Shown: positions 1 through 12,900 of the stretch, piece by piece | How the letters are laid out: each line of letters starts with the position of its first letter | How positions within the stretch are numbered: the stretch's first letter is position 1 | DNA from: Durusdinium trenchii | Taxonomy: Eukaryota; Sar; Dinophyceae; Suessiales; Symbiodiniaceae | NCBI GenBank assembly: GCA_963970005.1 | Contig: CAXAMN010021224.1 | Span: 3,921-67,920, forward strand | Length of the DNA: 64,000 bases | Direction of reading: 5' to 3' | Position numbers and translations under genes: made by a program | Notes under the pieces: model-generated | Told to the model about the DNA's origin: nothing | The model's input: the letters and a program-made list of their open reading frames with translations, nothing else | Databases searched by the model: none

Positions 1-1581
1 TTGCCAGCTGTGAAGACTCCTTTGTATTCGTATTGTCTGAGCCTTGTCGACAGCATTCATATCACTCACAGTCACACCAGTAGCACATCAACTGGGTTGA
101 CATTGAAGCTTATGAATCAATCACTATCATTTGTCCTCTCTCTCTCTCTCTCTGCGTGCTGGAAGATGCATTGTATCGATCTCTACTATATAGATATCTT
201 TTGAACCTGCATCACAAGCAAACTCGCCTTTTCTTCTCCTCGCAACCCACCAACCGGTGAGACATGCGCAGACCGAATCCTGCGCAACCAAGGGCGTCTC
301 CTTCAGGTCTTGGCACAGGATCCCGGTCTCCTTCAGCCGTTGGGGCTCTGAATATCACCCATTCGTTCAATGCCAGAAGTCCAGTGATTCATTTTGTTTT
401 CCTCAAATGCGTCATTGGAAGGGTCAAACGACGGTAGGGACGGGAGGTTCTCGAAGCGTTCAACTGGTTGTGCTCAGCTTGGATAGTGTATGTTCGCAGG
501 GCCACTGGTGAGAAGGTTGCACACAGATGTTTGAACGGCTATCTTAGGGATCAACTTCCGCGAACAAATCTCAAACATTTTCTACAAAGGCTCTCAATGA
601 TGAGTTTTATGTGAGGCATATGTGCAAACTGAACTGCTTGTAATTCTGTTGTTATCATTCTTGGGCATGCGCAAAAGAAGCATGTCCATGAGCTCGAAAC
701 TCGAAACCATATGCTTCGCTGTGGAAAAATGAGTTGGTGCATTTTGCACTTTAAAAAACCATGTATTCTGAGGGTATCCAAAATAAGATGTGAGTCTGAT
801 CACATTGTCATCCGATGACAATGATGAAACCGATGATCATGTTGTGATACCCATGACGATCATGCTATGAAGATGATACCTTCCCGATGAACCCCCCGTA
901 CGGGAGGGTCCAGTGAGTCAGGAAAGCTTGCTGGACCCGTGGGTCAAGCCCGCTTCCGACCGTGGTCCCTCCGCCCAGTTGGAGCGATAGCGAAGAGACA
1001 CGTCATGCAGCGGCCTTAGCGAAGTGCAGAGCGGTTGTTATATGTTTGTTCGGCGTGTTCGACCCAGTGTTGGGGGTCTGTGTGGTGTCGGTTCGGTTGA
1101 GGGTTGAGGATGGTTGTAAGTAGCAGGGATGGATGTGGTTTTGGTGTCGGTGTTTGGCGTTTTGAGAAGCGTTTTTCCTTGGTGGCTTTGTGAAGAAACT
1201 TCTCCAAGGAGGGGGAGGAGTGAAGAACAAAGTGGGCCTGGGGCAGTCTGCAAAATTCCGTCCGAGTCTGTGAGCAGAAAACTGTTTCTCCTGCCACTTT
1301 GGGCGAACCTGTCCACAATGCAACAAAAGGCCCCAGTTCCTCAATCACGGCGACGGAACCACTCAGAACGGGACGGAGGGGAGGTTTGGATGACCTGACA
1401 GAACCGATGCTCAAGTATGAGGTTCGATACATTTCGGTGATTGCTGATTGATGGGTCAGAAGTGAGATTCGCAAAACAAGCTGGTGATTTTCAGAGAACA
1501 TAAAAACACATCGGATCCACTCCAGCACCGAGCTGGTCAGAAGTGGATCCAATCCATTTTCACGTCACACTCCGATCCAAG
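1..1581. other. No gene recognised; probable upstream intron of gene 1
   Basis: A CT dinucleotide run lies at 136-153. Several short open frames overlap on both strands, but none carries a recognisable motif or the CxxCxxG pattern. Exon 1 of gene 1 begins after an acceptor at 1580-1581, so at least part of this stretch should be intron. Confidence 0.5.
136..153. repeat. (CT)n microsatellite
   Basis: Nine CT units at the start of the window. Confidence 0.9.
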
Positions 1582-1607
1582 GAGTGCCAGCCCTGCCCGG
1601 CTGGAAG
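1582..1607 (+). CDS. Gene 1 exon 1 (CxxC module)
   Basis: It reads ECQPCPAG and ends AG|GCGGGG, a GC donor in phase 2. The split codon AG+G gives Arg when joined to exon 2. Only 26 nt long; it starts in phase 0 after CCAAG. Confidence 0.7.
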
Positions 1608-3920
1608 GCGGGGGAGCCCTGGCCTGGGTCGGACGGATGGACCTGGTGCCCGGGAGCTGGAGAAGCCGCTTGGGCACAGATCGAAGTGACCTTTTGGAGC
1701 GAACTGGTCACTGGTATGGGGGGTGAAGAGCACAGAAGAGCACAGAAGAAGCAGAAAAAGACCCGACAGCAACACTGGTTCCCGTCCACTCACTCCACTC
1801 ACACCACTCACTGTTCCCACTTCGTGTTCCGACTTCTCCGATCGATCCCATCAATTATTGGGTGATCTCTTCTGCCCGCGATCGATCGAGGTGGACGGAC
1901 CAGAAGGGCACCACCAGTGCCTCCGCCTGCTTCGAGTGCCCGGCGGGCAGGCGGACCGTCTCTTTTTCGATGTATTTTTTCGGGAAAGGGAAGCTGTGGC
2001 AGGTTGGTAGGGCTGCACTCACACACTCCTTTGGTTGCGATCGCTTTTCTCATGTTTTTCAACCCATCGAGCACCGGAAAACCTCTCTCTGTCCTTTTTC
2101 GATTCCGCTGTCGCCGAGGGTCAGGACCGGTCAGGAGAATCTTTCACAGCACTACCCCATGCGTTCGAAGCCGGTGCCAGGTGGTCTGGGGCCATTGGTG
2201 CGGCTCAGGACCGCACGCAGTTCGAAGCGCGCTGCGGCGCAGTTCGTTCGCTCTTGCGATACATGGGAGAGCAACGTGCGTGATTGGAGACCAAGGTCAA
2301 ACCTCCAAGTAGCTCCTGTTGTCTGTACCACTTGGATGGACACAACAAGCTTGAGTTCAGATTTTCGCTCCTCCTTTTTTCAGAATTCAAGCCACGCCAT
2401 GGTGTCACCATTTTTCCTGTCTTTCTTTGATGGGTTGGTCCCAACACAAGTCCGTGGACTGCTGCAGAAAGTGCAAAAAGATCCAAATTCAACGTCATTT
2501 TGAAGCAGAATGAGATGTGGTAGATCCACACAGAGTAGGAATCAGGGTCTGAAAGGTTCCCAAATCGATTTTTGGAGCTACGAACGAGTTCCTGCACCCC
2601 TTTCCCAACGGTTTCTCGGGCTCTCAGGTTCTCATTTCCCATGGCTGCAGGAAGATGTCTGCATTGCATGCCATGCTGGCAAGGCTTCATCCTTGCCGCT
2701 GGACCCAGCCAAGGATGGGGAGGTGCAGACATGTAGACATGGTTTATCACATCCAAACAATGCGATGGTGCCCTATGGCTCCGGCCTCTAGCCATTTGCA
2801 TCTGTTAGAGACACGACCTGGGTCGCGTCTGGAAGAGCACCGAACTGGGCCATCCACGGGTCCAAGTTGTCGGATGTTCGTCCAAACATACTTTCCGAAC
2901 AGTTTCTGAACAGTTTCTGGATGTTTACTTCACTTTATCAACATTGGATGTTGTTCAGTTTCTGAACAGTCCTGGGTCGTCTGATGCTTTTGCTGAACAC
3001 CCAATACCTTCCGCCAGGACCAGTTTCGACGAGGATCGACACTCGCACGGCGAGTGACACGAGTGTTTTGTTGCGCGCCCAAGATCAGTCCCTTACACCT
3101 GCCCTGCACCTTTCGGACGTTTAAAGAACCAATGAATTTCCTCCTGCCCTTACACCTCCCTTGCTCCTCCTGCATAACACACCTTAAAAGGATGCGACCT
3201 TGGCACGTTCGCGGCGCGGGTGAGGCTGGGCTCTCCGAACTTCAGCAGCTGCGAGCTGTGCCGCTTGGGGCGGGTCAAAGAGGTCGAAGAGGTCAAAGAG
3301 GTAGAAGAGGGGGGGCGGTGGGAACCCGAAGGAAGGGGGCGCCTTTGGCCTCCCCTGGATTTAGACTCAGATGCCACGGGCGCCTGAATACCTTGCCACG
3401 GAGGAGGAAAAAGGAGGTCTCTTTCCTGCGGCGTTCCAGGAAGGGTTCCAGGTCTGTTCTGGAAGGTTCTATTTTGAAGGTTTGATGGGTGCTGTGAGAA
3501 ACCAACTGATGATGCCAGCTGTTGGAGACATCACATGGGATGATTTCTGGCTACTCTGTAATCTCGAGTCCTACCCGCCACCGTTTGTCCAGACAGCTCC
3601 CCCACATTCTTTGGAAAGAACTGTTTCGAGAGAGAACGCGGGATCCGGTCGCATTCGGACTTGGTTGGAAGCTGGCACCGCTTTACGACTGGGAAAAACG
3701 GTGCAAAACCGTTTTGGACTGGGATGTGACCTCGGATGCCGAAGACATCCGCATCGATTCATCTCAGGCGAGCCTGGGAAGTTCTCGGATGAGGGGGCAG
3801 GCGCCACTCCGTCGTCGTTGGGTGCGTTCTTCTTTGGGTTGAAGTGGGAGGGAGATCTGATTGGAGTGGGGATCTACAGGGTAAAGGACCACTCCCCTGC
3901 TTGTAGACCGACACAAAGGA

Positions 3921-3952
<32 letters not shown>

Positions 3953-6900
3953 GGGGAGAGGCAGAAAGACAGAAAGAGAGAGTGAGAGATTGAAGAAAGA
4001 TCATATTCTCCTGGAATCCTCAATCGGGAATCTCAAAATGCCCTGAAAATGCCCAAGACATGGTCTCATTCCAACTAACCTGGTCAGTCGGACGAGAACA
4101 ACACCGACCACAAAACCCTTGGGCCATCTTGGGCCAAAGCCAGGAGAAGGCTTCATGCTCTCCTTGTTGTACTGCGGTGATATTTTTGGAGGGTTTCCGC
4201 CTCTTTCTTTCACAGCCTGACAAACGCCCATCGATGTTTTTGTGGCCCTTTCGGCCCCACGAAGGAAGCCTTTGCTGCTCACCGGAGAGATCGTATTTTT
4301 TCTTTTTTCTGGTCGATGTGCTGAAAGGAAACGGAAGGTTCTGCGAATGTGCTGAAAGTAATGGACAGAGGTTTGTAACGGTAAAACAGACCAAGCGAAA
4401 TGACCGAAATGTGCCACACACGCTTGGCAGTGGAACCAATGCACTTTGCAGGGTGTTTCGAGGCAGCCCTGTTTCCCTTTCTCGTTTTCTTCAACAAGCC
4501 AACAAGAAACTAATGAAATGGTCGGAGTGACACCAGCCCTGATGCTGCCTAAGTAAGTGATCAAACGAACAGGGACTAGATGCAGTGGGTTCCAAACATC
4601 AAGGTTCCGACATTCATGAAAAGAACTTGCTGACCCTACCAGCAGTCACATGTCGGGGTGCGATCCATGGAGGTAGTCGGGGTGCCCTGGTCACATCCAC
4701 TCACGTCAGGGGACCAAACACCACCCCGAGCTCTGTGACTCCTGGTACCGTCCGATTCTCCACCCGATCGGCCATCCGCCCACACCATGTGGTCATTCCG
4801 GTAGTCAGGTGAGACGCACACACACACACAGACCTTTCACCGCTTCTGAAGAGTTTGGATGCTTCTTGCTGTTCCCCTCCCCAACAAGACCTTCGGAACT
4901 GCATTTGACAGTTTCGACCGTTTCAGAACATCATTGAGGGCTCCGTCCATTCCGGACGTGGGACCGCCGGGTGTACCACTGGGTGACGGGCGATCGCTTC
5001 GACGGCCAGAAAGCTGCAGTTTGTGCTATGCGGGATCTTGGTTGGGGAGCTCAGAACAGTTTGATGGTTTTGGAACGGATCCTGGGTCGAGGGGTGGGTG
5101 TGCACTGTTTTTTTTTTCTCAGGGGCCACGGTTGGTGTCGGTGTAAATATTCCTCTAATTCCTGGCTTAGTGATCATTTGTGTGTGTGTGTGTGGATGCC
5201 AACTCAGAAACTGACCTTCAGAAACTGTCGAGTCAACACGGGATCTTCCATGAGCATCTACTGGGAAATGGTTATGGCGGTTATTGGGTATGTGGGTTCC
5301 GAAGAAGAATCTCCAAAGCAAGTTTCTTGTGGCCAGTTGCAAGTCCAAGTAGGTGGAGTGATAAAAGTACTCCTCTCTTGCCCCATCCCACCTGCTCGCA
5401 CCTAACTCTCTTTCCTTGCCAAGGAGTGCGAGCAGTGGCGCCACGGGCAACGAGAGCCACTCCTGCACGTGCCTTGGGTGCACTGGACGTCCTCACTTGA
5501 CCTCACCCGCTTGACTTACGTCGTAGGGAAGAAGTCGACCTTTCCAACCGCTGGTCAAAGTTCGTTCGTTGAACAGGAGACGAGTTGAACATCTCTTTTC
5601 CGGGCATGTTTCGGAACCAGTCTTGTTGCGGCAGGTCTTGTTTTCTCTTTCATGCCACCTGCAAAAGTATCAAAAGATTCCAAAGACCATGAGCCATGGG
5701 CATCTCCTTGCCACAGCCATCACAGCCATCGCGCGAGCGAACTCACCCCCCCTCGGCAGGCCCTGTGCAGCCGGCCGCTATGTGGCCTTGGAAGGGCAAA
5801 CGGAGGATACTTGCCCGGCGCCGAACGGCGGACCGCCCCGCGGAACGGCAGCGAGGTCTTTAACACAATGACCTGTTTCAGGCCGAAGTGACAAACCAGC
5901 AGATCACGTTCAGTCACTTGGAAGAACCAGGCATGTCTATATTTTCCAGCACCGTTTTGACTGGTCTGAGCACTGAGCAGTTCATTTGCCCTCCATTCCG
6001 GTGACAGAACGTGGTGGGTTCTAGAACCTGGGCGACTTCGGAGCGCGTCCCCTCGGCGAGCTCGGCGTTTTCTGGGTCTCCGATCGTCTCCGGTGCACCA
6101 AGCTGGAGGATTGTTGGTTGTGTGGCGCGTGGGGCATTTGTTTTGGCTCAAAATACCGGGTGTCCAATCGTTCCGAACAAGTCCTAGTATATAACTAGTC
6201 CTAGTAACCAGTCGGCCCTTGGCGGAAAACATCATATCTTCTGGTTCACCTCGGTGTTGCTGCGGGCAAGATTGCTGTCCGCCAGCCGTCTTAGACGGGC
6301 AAAGAGGTATGAGGGATGGCATGGAGCTATGACGTTTCGTTCGAATCGTTGCCACCAGTCATGGCCGGTCACCAGCTGCTAGGCAGCACAACCCATTTCC
6401 GGACTGCTACTAAGGATGGCTGGCTTTCACTTTCCGAAGGTCGACGGGTATCAGTTTTAAGCTTCAAAGATGACCATTTGCAGATTTTGGTGGAGGAGTA
6501 TCTTGATCCATGTTCATGGTTCAATCACCTGACTCAGCCAGAAACCCTGGACATGATACTCCTCAAGAAGGCTGATCCTTGATCCGGGAGATGGCAGCCC
6601 CACATGTTTGCCATGCGACGGACCAATCAGAAGACAGTCCACACGACCACGCTGTGCCATGCGACGATGCGATGGTGGTGTGCGACTCTGGCGCTGGCGA
6701 CGTGGTGGGCGCCTTTGGGGCTTGCAGAGGCGTGGGCGAAGGGGTGGAGGGGTGGAGGGGTCAAAGCTGAAGTTCGGGATGCCCCACATGGCCCACGTGT
6801 CTCGTTTGGGGAAGAACATCGATCCTTTGTTACTTTTGGGTTGGATGGTTTTTAGAATTGATGAAGAGCCGAGCGAAACGAGTGATGGGCGAAACAAGAT

Positions 6901-9900
6901 CTTTCTTTTCAAAGGACCATGATGCATCCTGAGGCTCGCTTGCTCCTTCTTCCACCTGCCGGTGGCGAGTGGATATTTGGATCGCGCGGATAGCCCCACC
7001 ACTCCCCAGTTTGTCACCCTGGAGATGTCTCCCCCGGGAGTTGGGAGGATGGACATGTGATGCTGGGACTTCCAATTCCTGTGGGGTGAGACTGCCAGGA
7101 GAAACCCCCTTGCGAGGAAAAGGACACTGAGACGGGGTGTGTCCCTGTTCCAGCACACATCCACTCATGTTGTCTTCCCTTCGTTCTCGCTCGTTTCGAA
7201 CCGCTCCCAGTCTTTTTGTGCGGATTCTGGGGGCGCACCTTTCTGCTGCTCACGGAACAACCATTGTTTCATTGCTTTACTAAGGATTTTAGACCGAACT
7301 GGGTCAACCACGTTTAGCTTACTTGTAAATGGTCTTGGAAGGAGTCCGGTCAGGGTTCAGTTCAGAAACACCATCACCGTGTGCACCGTGTGCGTCAAAG
7401 CCTTCGTTTCGATGGTTCTTCCCAAACTGCGACGCCAGGACCTCAGCGGCGACGGAGGGGTTCAGAAGCGACTGCTGCAGAGCGGTCACGGGAGCACAGT
7501 GCCTACAGGCGCCACGAGAAGCCGGGTCAGCAGGATGATCAAGTGATCATGTACATTGATTCATAACCCCCCCATGTACAAGAGGTTCTTCAATCCAATC
7601 GATTTTTTCCATTAAGACTCTACATTATGACAGTGGGTCAAAACCCAGAAGCCAGGTTGATAGTAGGTTGACCTCCTGTAGGTCGTCTATTCTGTTCGGT
7701 GGTTTCCATCAGGGTCCGCCATGGCCCACAGCCATATGTGGGGATCGGTGAGCCTTAATGGGCCATTTGGGAGGCAACGATCCAGATTTGCATTGGCTAT
7801 GGGACATGGCTTCAGTTTCCCAAATCAATAGTGAATCGTTCTACGCTCCTTCGCTCTCCTGCGTCCCTAGGAGCGTCCTGTAACTGGCTACCTCTCCCTT
7901 ACATCAAGTGGGTACGGTAGGTGCCTACTTCATTGAGTAGGGAAGGGAGGGGAGCCAAACCACACGGGTTCCGAAGGGCCCACCGGACCGAGACAGACTG
8001 GAAGCTGCTCGTTCTCGATACGAGGTCTTCTCCGGTGTAGTTCAGGTCAGAACTCTCATGCCAGTCCTCAAACTGAGAACAGCTTGGGCTTTCCTCGGTT
8101 GGTGGTTTCTCCTACTCCAGGTGACAGCAGCACTGTGGTGCGGGCCACTGTCCAGTCAGTCTTTGGGCTGAGTGATGCTGACTTTGGAAGGCAGTTGGGA
8201 CGTGTGTTGAGAAGAACCTCTCGAGAAGGACGACACACCAAGTCTTCCTCCACTTGAAAGGGAGAAATGGCACCCATCGTCGCAAAGGTTTGTGACATCG
8301 CTACAGGTCGCTAACAACATCACCCATTTTTTTTGAAGCACCGGATGTCAAGGACTCTTTTCGAGCACCAGACGGTTTGAGCAGGTCCCACAGAGGGATG
8401 GTCAAACTTTCGTGAGTCCACCGAGGTTGGATCAGGTCACTTAGAACTTAGGTCACTTGGTCCATCGAAACAACGTTAACCATCTGGGGGAGGAACAACT
8501 TGAAACACGGAGCAAGAAGACTACGGGTGAAGATCACTGACCTCTCAAAGACTCAAGACTATTCAAGAATGGTCTTGAGTCTTGAGTCTTGAGTCTTTAG
8601 GTGACCCGAAGAGACACTTCCTTTGCTTATATAAGTGGGGCTTCTAGGTTGAAGGAATGTGGTGGGTGAGACGAACCTAGTTCTTCCGAACTCGACCGAA
8701 CTGAGGCGGAGGTCACTGCGACCGGGAGTCTGGTCGATGAAGGCGATGGCAACCAGTTGCTTTGCTGCGGATGTGGAGACGATCGATGGATCATGATGGA
8801 TCCAAAGGGCTCAGACATGGCAAGATGGAAAGGCGCAGACATGGCTAGATGGGTGGAAATGACCACGATTCTGGTTCCGACCCATCCGACTTGCCTTTTG
8901 GGTGTGCCTATTTCATAGGGACGCCCCCCAGACAGACAGCGCAAAATGGACCAAACACCGGCCAGGCTGGTGGCCAGGCTTGGATGAACCTTCCTTTCCA
9001 CTCAACTGCAAAAATCAACGACAACAGATGAGTCTCCCTCTTCGGGTGTGACAAGTCCTGATGCCTGACCTCCCAGGCGGTCCCGATCATGTGGGGTGTC
9101 CGTTGGGGACCATCGATCTACCCAGCTAGTCGTGGCCAGTTCTGACCCTCTCAAGTCAAGGCCATCGGTTGGGGCGGATCCAAACCGCAAACCGAATGGC
9201 CTTGACAAGCAAAGCCTGCAATCCCCAGGAAGGGGAAGGGGGTGGCCCTAGTCTAATCCAAAGCCGGGCTGAATCGCAGGTCTGCACGAGATCTTGCTTG
9301 GACGAGGGCAGATCTCCAGGTGCCACAGATTTGGTGGATGGACGTTCAAAGAATACTTGGAACTTGGAACTCCCTTTCTTTTCCGTGTATACATTGTATA
9401 CATACACATACACATAGCAATCCTGGATCATGAAGCTTTTTCATGTGAGGTGGTGCAAGAGTTCCTGTTCCTCGCTACTTGTGCGCAACATTCTGCAACT
9501 GCCTTGTGGCTGAGAAGTGCTCGATTGCTAGTAAGATCAAATAATTTTTTTGGACATTGAACGCGGCTATACACCTCCAACTTGCCGTTCGCACAACAGT
9601 GGTTGCACAGTTGACAAGTGGCTAAGTCGCATCAGAACCTTAGACGTCTCGCTCTCTCTCTCTCTCTACACCGCTGCACACCACACGTGTCGCAGCACAT
9701 CGCAGCACACGTGTCACTCCCGTGTCGTCGCCGCTTGGAGTCTGGGGGCGATCTTGGAGTCGAGAAACCGCCAGGGGCTTCGACCTGGCTGTGGCCAGCA
9801 TGAGGGAAGGTGAGAAGGCCCTGGTGCTCTTGGACTCGAGCTACGCTCCCAGGACTGCCCAGACACCCATATTTCAAGGTTGCGCTGTTCATGGGATTCG

Positions 9901-12900
9901 GTGTCCTTTTTGCTTTTTTTGGGGGGGTTGCGAGAGAGGCGTCCATCCGGTTGAGAGAAAGAACACGGTATGCCTGTGCTTGGCTGGTGAGTAGTAGGAG
10001 CCAATTGGTCGGACTTGGCTGTTCTCTGGGGGCGCCGAGAGTTCAAGCGCAAGCGATCTAGCGAGCGGTTCTGCAGCAATGGATTAGTTTTCAAGATATT
10101 CCCCTCAAATAATCATGGAAGTGGACAATGGCCTCTTAGACGACTATTCGCCTCTACAGGCAGAATGTACGGCGATTGCCGACCCAAACGATCCCTTGGC
10201 TTGAGCCCGGTATCCTTCAACATGATGCATCATGAAGAGTTTCACACAGTATGAAAGACGTTTAAGACACTCAATGACAAGTGGAACCTGCAAGCAAGCA
10301 AGATCCATTTTGGATCAAAACAGAGAGAAGGTGCGTACACCTCAGCGTCGCGCGCAGCGACTGGGGCCTATACAGCGAAGGTAGGGCGAAGTAGTTGGAT
10401 CATCAACTCACACGCCACAGAACTTTAAGTTCTGTATGATGAGATATCAACATGACGCAGTCATTGGTTCAAGCAGATGTCGATATGTAAGAAAAACAGT
10501 ATGCCCTTTTGGTCACAATGGGACTTCACACAAGTCAGCAAAAGAACCTTCAAAAAGTTCACCATCAAGCACGACTTTCACCAGAAAAAGCTCAAGTTGG
10601 GAACCTCCGCAGACAAAGAGCGTCGAGCGCGTCAATTTCCATAAAGTCGAACAACTCGACAAGCAAAAAGGCACTCCAAGTGGAGATAGTATCACGACGA
10701 CTAGAATGTCTCCTCTTCACACTCTGCAAAATCCAGCGTTTCCGAAGATAAAATCCCTTACTCCTCTTTTGACAAAAAGTCGAAGACATTCCGTTGGTCT
10801 CTGCTATCATCACCTCATGGCTGGTGCAAATCGACAAATGTGGACCTTCTGTCCTGATTTCCGCGCATCGAATGGATATGATGGGCACAGGCGCACAGGC
10901 GCCGCAGTAACTATTGCTCCTAGTAACTAGTAGTAAGGCCAGGAGCCCGGTTCGTAGCGTCCGATCGCTCCTCGTAGCGATGCCAGGAGCCCCGTTCGTA
11001 GCGATGCCCTTGCTCCTGGTAGCATTAAACAGGTGGTTGTCCACTTCCATGATGACTTCAGGGAGTATAGCCTGCCTTGTGGAGGGACGAGGATGGGTGC
11101 TACAGGAACGCCAACATGTCCTTCCAAGTCGAAGTTCTGAAGTTGCTCGGAACGATTGGTGGCCAGTTTGAGACAGATTCTTTGGTGGGAGGGGGTTTGT
11201 GCTTGGATCTCCTCGTGTTCTTGGTGGCTTGGTGACGAATTTCGCTCACCAAATACCAACAAATCCAACAAATCCAATTGAAGGTCCCTTTGGTTTCCCT
11301 GACTCGTTTGGGATCTTGCGGCTTGACTTGGGTGCACTTCGACTCGTCAAGGATCATCAGCTTTCTCCTGAGAATTTACCAATCAAACAGTTCTGCTGCA
11401 CTCTAGATTGGCAGGGCCAAGCCAGCTTTTCGTGCTTTCGTGATCTTTTGGAAGACCTCCAGGTGTGGGTCACAATTAGCACTATTCATGCACCAAAGCT
11501 TGACTGTTCGGTCAGTGGCTTGCACTGAGCCCAGCCATCGAGCTTATCCGCTCGTCACAGGGAACGGACCCGTTGACCGAAAAGACCCCGCTTTGGGAGG
11601 CCGCTTTCGAGTTCTTTTTGGCTTTTGGCCTTCTGACGCACGTGACCCCTTCTTTTGGCCTTCTAACCGCTCACCATTCGCTAGGTTTGAACTCCTGGAT
11701 GCCAACATGGCAGGCTGCGAAGGGGGGAACAGAATGGCCAAATGCTGCAGATTGGAGGGTTCTGGATGTATGGACATGTTACCCTAGGAATACTACCATC
11801 AGATTCTAGACCACAAAAACTAGGTCAACCACTTGATTTGTTTTGGAAGGCTAGGGTTAGAGTCATCCTCCGGTAGATCAACTATGAACGGAATCAGTGG
11901 AGGACCTCGAGTCGTGCCAGACCTCGGAGTGCGAACGCCGCGTGCTCCACGCAGCGTTGGCGGAAGTTCCGCCAAGGCCGCGTGCACGTGGCGTGCAGAA
12001 ATGGGGTGATTCAATTTCATCCTTTCCGTTTTGTTGGCGAAACGGGTGTGGTCTTTCGGTCCGCACCTGTCCATGGCAATGCCCTCCCAGCGGTCTAATG
12101 GCTTCTCGGTTCCATGTTGTCCGGGGGCGCCTGCCGCGAGGAGGGCGTCAAGCGCTGGAGGATTTGCCAGAGGCGCCTGCCGAGGCCGAAGAGGCACCTG
12201 CGGTTACGGCGGCGCCGCCGTCGCTGGTGCTGGGTGAGGCCGGATCGGGACGGGGAAGCGAGAGGAGAGAGGAGACCATTGAAGCGATATGGACATGAGA
12301 AGATGGGAACATGAGGGTTCCACAGCAAGAATCTGGGGAGCGAACTCCACCAGTCGGCAGAATGGCTGAATGAAGAATGGATGTTCATGCGAAGAAAACC
12401 CGTGGATGTATACTGTAGCCGCTCATCGTGGGTGTCAGACTACCTTTGGGTGCCTGTGCCGATGCTCGGACATCGGGTGAATCCACACTATGTGGTCCCC
12501 ACAGGGTACCCTTTGCAAAAAGAACCCTCCCCTCTTTCCAGCCATCTGAAAACTCGTTGTCTTGGGGAGTCCCTCCTCCTCAATCCGCTCTCCCACTATC
12601 TCTCTGCCGCTCTCGCCGTTCTGCCGTTCTGCGGTTCTGCCCGGCAGACGGTGAAGATGGACCATTTGGGGCCCGTGATCGTCAACGCCGACGGCTCGCT
12701 CCGGCGGATTGCCAATTGGCCGCCCGGCCGACCGACCCTGCGAGTTCCGCCCGACCCGCCGTTCCGCCCGGGGAAATCCGGTTGGGGGGACGCGGTTGGG
12801 ATGCTGGTGCTGGTGACTGGAGGCTTTTTTGGAGCGGGAGGGGACGGGGAGTGGCAATTGGGGTTGGGGTAAGGAAGAGGTGACATTCACCTTTGGAAGC

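Noticed and set aside
5720-6355. 211-codon minus-strand frame
   Set aside because: It overlaps gene 1 exon 5 antisense, is Arg/Ser/Pro-rich and has no motif.
6514-7164. 216-codon minus-strand frame
   Set aside because: No recognisable domain; composition is like the antisense of GC-rich intron sequence.
7381-7545. Cys-containing frame CAPCASKPSF...SDCCRAV as a gene 1 exon
   Set aside because: The overlapping frame is a clear FKBP start (GDGGVQKRLLQ), and the Cys spacing does not fit CxxCxxG.
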